From assembly GCA_033064195.1 (NCBI GenBank), contig JARBJD010000143.1:115774-179773 (forward strand): a stretch of 64,000 bases of DNA. Reading direction: 5' to 3'. The position numbers and the translations under genes were made by a program. Numbering within the stretch: position 1 is the stretch's first letter; every line of letters starts with the position of its first letter. Below, in pieces: positions 58,307 through 64,000 of this stretch. This DNA comes from Blattamonas nauphoetae. Taxonomy: Eukaryota; Preaxostyla; Oxymonadida. The notes below the pieces were generated by a model. It ran no database searches, was not told the origin of the DNA, and saw nothing but the letters and a program-made list of their open reading frames with translations.

Positions 58307-58754
58307 AGGCGTCCTTTCGATCTACGGATTCTTTCTCAAACAATGCAAACACAACCACCTCGTCACTCAACCCCTTTCTCCCCTCCAAATTAACACAACA
58401 ACAATTCAATCCACTACTACATTATTTTTGATCTTTTTAATACCATAGAAGCCGCTATGTTGTCAAATTGAACGCATCCAATGCCGAAGGTAACACACTC
58501 AGAACCCTTGGTCTTTATCACCGTAGTCGGGTATATTAGCATTATCATGGATCACAACCAGAATTTTCAAGATTTCATCCAGTGTAGTATCTTTAAACAG
58601 CAATTCACGACAGTCACTTTTTGGAATCACCTTGCAAAATTAATCAACTTTTCAATCGATTTGTTATTCTGAAAGATGTTTGAGAGTAAATCAGTCTGTA
58701 TTGAAGTTTTCTGAGACATAAACCAGTCATAAATTCAAACAGAAACAACAAAGG
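58307..58754. other. AT-rich interior of element B, nothing recognised
   Basis: Non-coding AT-rich stretch between the coiled-coil fragment and the right TIR. Confidence 0.5.
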
Positions 58755-60578
58755 TTTAGATCTGCGTGTATCCATTTGGATCTGCGCGTATCAAATTTTA
58801 GATCTGCGCGTAGCGAAATCGGATCTGCGCCTATACTTAACCATCTCAATTCATGGACGCACCTGTCGCAAGTGGCTGATGACGCCCAGCTTCTGGACTT
58901 CCTGGCCAATGGGAATATCCTCCGTGTCGGTGTGGATCTCAGCGATATCTGCTGGAGACTGAAGAAGAAGGAGGTCTTCGAGCAAGTCCTCGCAATTCTT
59001 GAAAAACAGGGCGTGTACAATCGAGACATTTGGAGCTATTCTCTCAAACACGAAGGTCCGATCCGAGCGATCGAAGCGTACCTGTCCGATCGACACAACG
59101 GTTTCACTCGACACATTCCCAAAATCCAGAAAATCGAAAGTTCTCTCTACACATCCGATCCCGTTGCCAATCACGCCTTCAATTTGTACGAGTATCGCCC
59201 GCTGATCAACCCAAGAACATTCAGTCTTGGGACGCAAAAGGAGATTCCAAATGCAAACCTCAAACAGCAATACAAACAGTATCTTCTCTTCCTCGCTCAT
59301 CGCGGACGAGGGCATCTCCCGCCGACAGCGACGAAGCCTCTCCTCTGCAGTGACGACAAGCTGATCATGTCGTACTATCTGATTCTCCAAGACCGTCTGG
59401 ACGAGGCTCGAGCCATGTTCAATCAGATTCCACGCTCGTTTGGGAAGGAGGGGCGAGTGGATGAAGAGATGGCCATTCAATATGCATACATGTCTGGATA
59501 CCTCGACTTTTCGACGCCGTGGACAGACTATAGTGATGATCCATCGCAACATCTCGCCGAAGCACGTCGTGTTGTTGCTGAATTCGAGCATGTCAAACTG
59601 CGTCGTTGGAGGGACATGTTCGACGAACTCAAGAGACAACTGGAAATCATCGACACTGCGTTCTTGCCAATTCGGAGAACCGAGACAGAAGACGAGACAG
59701 ACATGATTTTGATGGAAGACGAGTCTCGAAGAGAGATCAAACGCCAAAGACAGCTTCGAGCGGCTCAGAAACAGGCACCGTCACTTGCCATCTCGTTGAA
59801 CAAGGAATCATTTGACGTATCGATCACACAGCAGAATGGGAAGGACGAGACAGCTCTCGTCAAGTTCTATCCCGTCGACATTGAACTGTTGTTCTCTCTC
59901 AACCCGTTCATCAGAGACAGAGGCGAGAAATGCTCGTCTGTGACCCCATCGACCACCCTGACAGTCCCCCCTGTCGAAAGAGGGAGACGAAATCAGCGAA
60001 ACAACAACCGTCGCAATTCCGACCGAATTCCGAAACCGAAATGTGATGATCTCCGTGGAATACGAAACACTCACAAAGACAGTCTCGTCGTTTGACCATT
60101 CGATGGCGATTGATGTGTTTGAGCAAGCAGGCCGTCTTCAAGTGCGCGACAGAACCGCAAAGCGTCCTCTTCCGTCAGTCTATGTGAAGGCATACATGCG
60201 CAAGAACAAAGACGACAAGGGCGAATTCCAGAAGGATGGATTCACTGATCTCACAGGGACGTTTGACTATGCATCTGTGAACAAGGAGACCAGGTCGACA
60301 AGAGGATTCGCAGGAGCGCGATTTTCGATCCTGGTGATGAGCCACAACAGAGGCTCCGATGTCATCGAAGTAAGTGCACCAGCCCAATAAACTGCTTCTC
60401 TTTTTTTGAATCATTTTCCTTAACTTTATCCGCTCGTGCTGATTCATTCACTCCGTTCTCTTTGTCCCCCATTTCAAGTCTAGTCTTTCAAGACTAATTC
60501 ATGGTAAAAAACAAGTGATATTGTGAATAAGCATGTGGCGAATTCAGACGATGGAATCCATGGGAAGATCCGTTCACC

Positions 60579-63344
60579 ATGCCTCCCAAACAGACATTAG
60601 GGAGCAAACACAACAAAAAGCAATCAAACCCTCAGGCAACATGTGTTCAATGTTCGACTTCGGGCAATCACAACGTTCATAGCACAATTCAAAGCTCCAT
60701 CAATGACAACGACGAATCCTCGCTTGATTCCCATTCGATCTCATCGACAACTGATGTAGTCACCATTACTGCCAATGATCAGTACTATGTTCGTGTCTCA
60801 AAACAAATTCTGCAGAACGAACTGAAAAGGAAGCGAATCAATGTGGTCTCAATGTCGGAGCTACCACTATTGGAGGATGGCGAGGTCGCTCTTCTCGCCT
60901 CCACTACAACAGATTGGAGATTGGTCTTGCTGGATGCGATTACCACAGATGATCTAAGACAGGGGTGTATCTCGCTCTTCGATCAAGTCAACTCCGGACT
61001 GAAATTGACACTAGTCGAAGTTAACCATGCTTGTCGTTTCATGAAATACGCAGAAATCCACATAAAACATCGCGACAGGCCACACAATGAGCTCATAATG
61101 ACCATATTCCCTGAAGAGTGGCACTGCCAAAGAAAACTAACGTCTGCACTCATCAATCTGATCTGCCATCAATCTGAGTCACTCCGAACAGTATCTCTTT
61201 CCTTCTTCACCGCTAGCTTATCTCGATCTCCCAAACAATTGTCTCCAGCAATAGCTGCGACAGGATTCATGACTCAACTCTTCGAGAATCTGAAGCCCCA
61301 CGAAATACCAATAAATGGAACGACAATCGACTTCCACCGCCACATCACATCAATTGTGGTCGATTTTTCCAGGTTTTCAGCACTCCGTCCGCAATCATCC
61401 AACCGTTCTGCAACTACTTGCAACATCTCATCGCTCCACCAGATTCTCCGCTGATTATCATTACGGCTTCTCTCTCTTCTCAAAATGCAATTATTCCGCA
61501 GCCACATCAAAAGTTATTCAGAGACAGACACCCACCCCGAGATTCAGCAACTAATTGACGAGATGAAAAGGACATGATAGAAGAATTTAGTTCATCGTTG
61601 GATCTTGATTCAACATGGGAGACATTCAGTCTTCTCTTTGGCCGAAGGAGCGAGATCAACGAACGTTCCTGAGTGCAGGCATTCGAACGAATTCTTCTTC
61701 GACTGGGCGAGGGAAGCCGTGGTCTGATCTGGGAGTTCAAGCATTTCAGCGCTTCCTGTATAATTGCCCCAGTTCAGTTCGACCAGTATTTTGGTCTGAT
61801 GGGACATTCTCATTCAAAGAACGACAAAATCGTTTCGTCGCAGTCTTTTCCTTCGACTTCCCTCTGCGCTCTCTTCGTTCCCGCTCGACTACACCACGCC
61901 GCTACAATTCTCGACCTATTTCAGTCGTTCAAGAGCGAAATGAACACCTATTGTGTTGTGATGTTCGTTTTCAGTGGATGGTTTGCCGGATTCTTCGACG
62001 CAGTCACTCCATCGAAGTTGCCATTCACGAGTGAATTCATCTCGCTCCACACGCAACTCGTCGAATTGATGAAAGACTCTCTTGGAGACATACAACTTGT
62101 AACAAGTTGGGCAGAAGATGACATTTCTCGCAGCAACCTAAACGAGATCCATCTCTCGTTCCTCAATCGAATCAGAAATTACCTCGTCCATCTCTCTTCA
62201 TCCATTCGCCTTGGTCCCTCACACAGCTTCAATCCCGTCCTGAACTTGTTCGCTCATTTATTCCAATATGTCGACAAAACAGCCTGACACGACCATTTCG
62301 AGATGAAATGAGAAGGAAATGGATGCAGCTGCCCTCTCATCGTCCTCTCCGCCCTTCATCCTCACTTCTGAACTTGTTTATCGACTCACCGACGAAGAGA
62401 AACTCAAAATCGTAGACAGAATTGTCGCCTTGTCAGAAAGCGACTCTCCATCGACGACGGCACCACTCTTCGGATCAGCACGTTCCATAAAGACCAGCTC
62501 AAATCAGTGTATCTTCCCGAATTGTTCAGAAAAGCTGGGAGAACAACAGAACAATACTTCCACGCCTTCCAGTCTCTCCTCTCTCTCCACCATGACTGTT
62601 TTGATCTTTGTCCGATCAACTCTCTCCTCAAACCGAATCCAAATGAACATCAACCAACATCCGACGAATGGGACCACATCGATCTGGAAACTATTGTTGT
62701 TGCGATCCGAACCATCAACGACGGTCATCTCTCTTTCACGGATTCCGATTGGCCTCTCCACAACCCGTTGAAAATTTTGCCTCAGATCTCCAATTGTGCG
62801 ACACAAATGGATCAATGGCAGCTCGAACGACTGCTCCTCCATCCATCAACGTTCTCGGCAAAATAAACTTCCTCCCCGACTCCACGAACCCAAGAGACAG
62901 TCGGGATCGAGATGAAGTGTTCCTCAAAGTCTGCAGACTGTGTAGCCAGCGCGTGGTTTCCCTGTGTCTCGGCAGGATGGGATTCTTCTCTCGCTTCGTC
63001 AGTGGATTGGTGGTCGACGACACGTCAGATGAATGCGAACGTGTCCTCCGTGTCCTTGTCAATCATGTTCGTTATGGAAGCAACAAAGAGGTGAAAAACA
63101 GAAATTGCGAAGTTCAATTCCGTTCTTTCAGGAGGAAGGCTGGCAGGACGCATTGGAATTCAACTTTGTTCAGACGAGTGATAAAGACCGACTCAACTGT
63201 CAGTTTGTCCAAATTCGGGGAATGATGCACTTCCATGGGGCGAATATCTTCCGTAAAATCAGTCGATATGACACTCCTAACACATTCATTATTCTGGTCA
63301 TTTCATTGTTCATATTCAAAACACGAAAGGATCACACAATTTGA
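60579..63344 (+). pseudogene. Frameshift-riddled member of an oxymonad helical-repeat family
   Basis: One protein of roughly 900 residues can be followed through many frame changes. It starts at ATG 60579, and L-I-N-L-I-C-H to H-R-H-I-T-S-I is intact to about 61365. Breaks follow near 61370, 61560-61575, 61660 (TGA), 61720-61870 and 62287, then 62440 and 62840. Late blocks still clear are L-P-E-L-F-R-K-A-G-R-T-T-E-Q-Y-F, C-P-I-N-S-L-L-K-P and, after a 41-bp intron (63091-63131), E-E-G-W-Q-D-A-L-E-F and H-F-H-G-A-N. From memory this order is that of a large Blattamonas hypothetical family. The frameless 6-kb exon at 5609-11635 argues against poor sequence quality, so decay is probably genuine. 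Confidence 0.65.
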
Positions 63345-63752
63345 CATGGGACAAGACAGGAATGTTTGATCCACGTCATCTCTCACCAATCACTTTTCAA
63401 CACCGATCTTTTCTATTATCTCCTTCCAGATGGATGGTTTCAGGAGAAACAAACTCCAAGTACGAAAAACATAATTTCCTGAAGTGTGAGACAAGTCAAG
63501 TGATTGTTCTGTTCTGAGTGACTGTATCACTTGCATTCTCAATCAAAGAATGAATCGTAAAGCTGGTCCTCAATTCCAGGCGTATGTTGAAACTGTTGAA
63601 TCCCAAACACATTTGTCAATGGAGGACGGTACAAAGGATCAGGAATATGGCGATACACAGGAAGTTGTGTGTTTGCTCCTTTCCACTTGTTCGGAGGGCA
63701 TCAAGGAACGACTTAATTGTGACTTCGAATCTGTCTTCTATCCCTTCCTCAG
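63345..63752. other. Spacer; weak 80-codon plus-strand frame from 63550
   Basis: The frame 63550-63792 has an ATG and reasonable composition (S-Q-T-H-L-S-M-E-D-G, C-S-E-G-I-K-E-R), but it overlaps the minus-strand exon and no family is recognised. Not called as a gene. Confidence 0.35.
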
Positions 63753-63985
63753 TCAGAGCGACACAGCCTGCCTCGCTATCGGGTTGGATTGAATCACTTG
63801 TAAGTCAGACAGATCGTTGAATCTGCTGTAAAGGTCCAGCGACGGTAGAATGGTGTCAGACGAACAAAGGCGAGAGAGGACGGAGAGAAGAGAGGAGAGG
63901 ATGGAAAGGAGAGTCAGTTTGGATTTGTTGGGATTGACGAGACTCAGAAGGAGAGAGAGGTAGTGGTCACACAGTTGTGGAGTAC
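63753..63985 (-). CDS. Last exon of a minus-strand helical-repeat gene running off the right edge
   Basis: After a CTATTCAG acceptor (63986-63993) a 77-codon frame reads T-P-Q-L-C-D-H-Y-L-S-L-L-L-S-L, then L-S-S-L-L-S-V-L-S-R-L and D-L-Y-S-R-F-N-D-L, to TGA at 63753. The Leu/Ser-rich helices match the style of the ARM-like gene at 30538-31606. The upstream exon is outside the window. Confidence 0.5.
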
Positions 63986-64000
63986 CTGAATAGAACGAAA

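Larger units (their letters stand above)
55273..58842. mobile_element. 3570-bp MULE-like element with 9-bp target duplication (element B)
   Basis: TIRs of about 88 bp (55273-55360, 58755-58842) begin GGTTAAGTATAGGCGCAG. They contain several direct copies of a TACGCGCAGATCC box. Flanked by ATCTCAATT at 55264-55272 and 58843-58851. The TIR layout (terminal GGT, CTACGCGCAG, repeated CGCAG-TCC boxes) resembles element A, so the two look like members of one family. No transposase seen; it carries a coiled-coil gene fragment. Confidence 0.88.
49822..60390 (+). pseudogene. Giant bacterial-like protein gene (about 2000 codons) with four disabling lesions
   Basis: ATG 49822. Segments 49822-50616, 50620-54930, about 54935-55272, 58852-59965 and 59966-60390 form one reading path. 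Lesions are an in-frame TAG at 50617, a frameshift at about 54925-54960, a 3570-bp transposon, and an extra base in a C6 run near 59966. Recognisable blocks are an N-terminal helical region, D-I-L-L-Q-I-P-Q-G-S-M-P-V with Y-S-F-Y-F-P-E-P-G, a helical W-R-L-K-K-K region, and a C-terminal Y-V-K-A-Y...K-D-G-F-T-D-L-T-G-T-F-D-Y-A. I recall the same order in very large bacterial proteins with an alpha-2-macroglobulin-like feel. That resemblance is unverified and suggests old lateral transfer. A 32-copy FG heptad array sits before the Q-I-P-Q-G block. Confidence 0.75.

Noticed and set aside
41126-58842. Polinton/Maverick or giant-virus insertion
   Set aside because: No polymerase B, integrase, packaging ATPase or capsid-like frames; the boundaries fit ordinary TIR transposons.
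61349-61365. 17-bp intron that would restore the frame
   Set aside because: Too short compared with the 29-bp minimum seen elsewhere; other frameshifts in the same gene favour decay.

Overview
The window reads as nuclear DNA of a protist, most likely an oxymonad metamonad. Blattamonas nauphoetae is my best guess; it rests on recalled protein families and is not verified. The visible evidence is eukaryotic gene architecture (protein kinase, two ubiquitin-specific proteases, signal-peptide/transmembrane receptors, SPRY proteins), standard stop codons at natural protein ends, and many very small GT-AG introns of 29-46 bp beside a few of 66-272 bp. No rRNA genes, CRISPR arrays or bacterial operons were seen.

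Layout. 1-13 kb is ordinary gene space. It holds a 109-bp tandem repeat, a secreted beta-helix receptor with a degenerate kinase tail (minus), a four-exon protein that fuses a kinase domain to a ubiquitin-specific protease (4560-11635), and a two-exon unknown gene. 13-23 kb has a truncated YwqG/DUF1963 gene and two more large beta-helix proteins, one broken by an internal deletion plus frameshift. 25-32.6 kb is a block flanked by two inverted, intact copies of a four-exon SPRY gene. Between them lie a three-exon USP, a small type I membrane protein, a third SPRY copy and an ARM-like oxymonad gene. 32.8-36 kb holds decayed pieces (ABC transporter tail, truncated SPRY copies). 36.2-38.2 kb is another beta-helix membrane protein.

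38-60 kb is a transposon graveyard with unusually readable insertion scars. A sixth SPRY copy is split by a 1954-bp element (8-bp target duplication) built mainly of about eleven 139-bp repeats. Just downstream lies an 8260-bp element with 165-bp inverted termini and a 10-bp target duplication. It contains a TA-flanked 891-bp MITE and a TA-flanked 5149-bp mariner-like element, which itself contains a 4089-bp hAT-like element carrying host-gene fragments. Next is a roughly 2000-codon gene resembling large bacterial proteins. It is broken by a TAG, two frameshifts and a 3570-bp element with a 9-bp target duplication, and that element carries a coiled-coil gene fragment. 60.6-63.3 kb is a frameshift-riddled oxymonad-type gene, and a partial minus-strand exon runs off the right edge.

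Functionally the intact genes point to surface sensing (beta-helix ectodomains with kinase-like tails), ubiquitin signalling (two USPs, one physically joined to a kinase) and protein-interaction domains (SPRY, ARM-like). The rest records repeated transposition by at least three TIR superfamilies.
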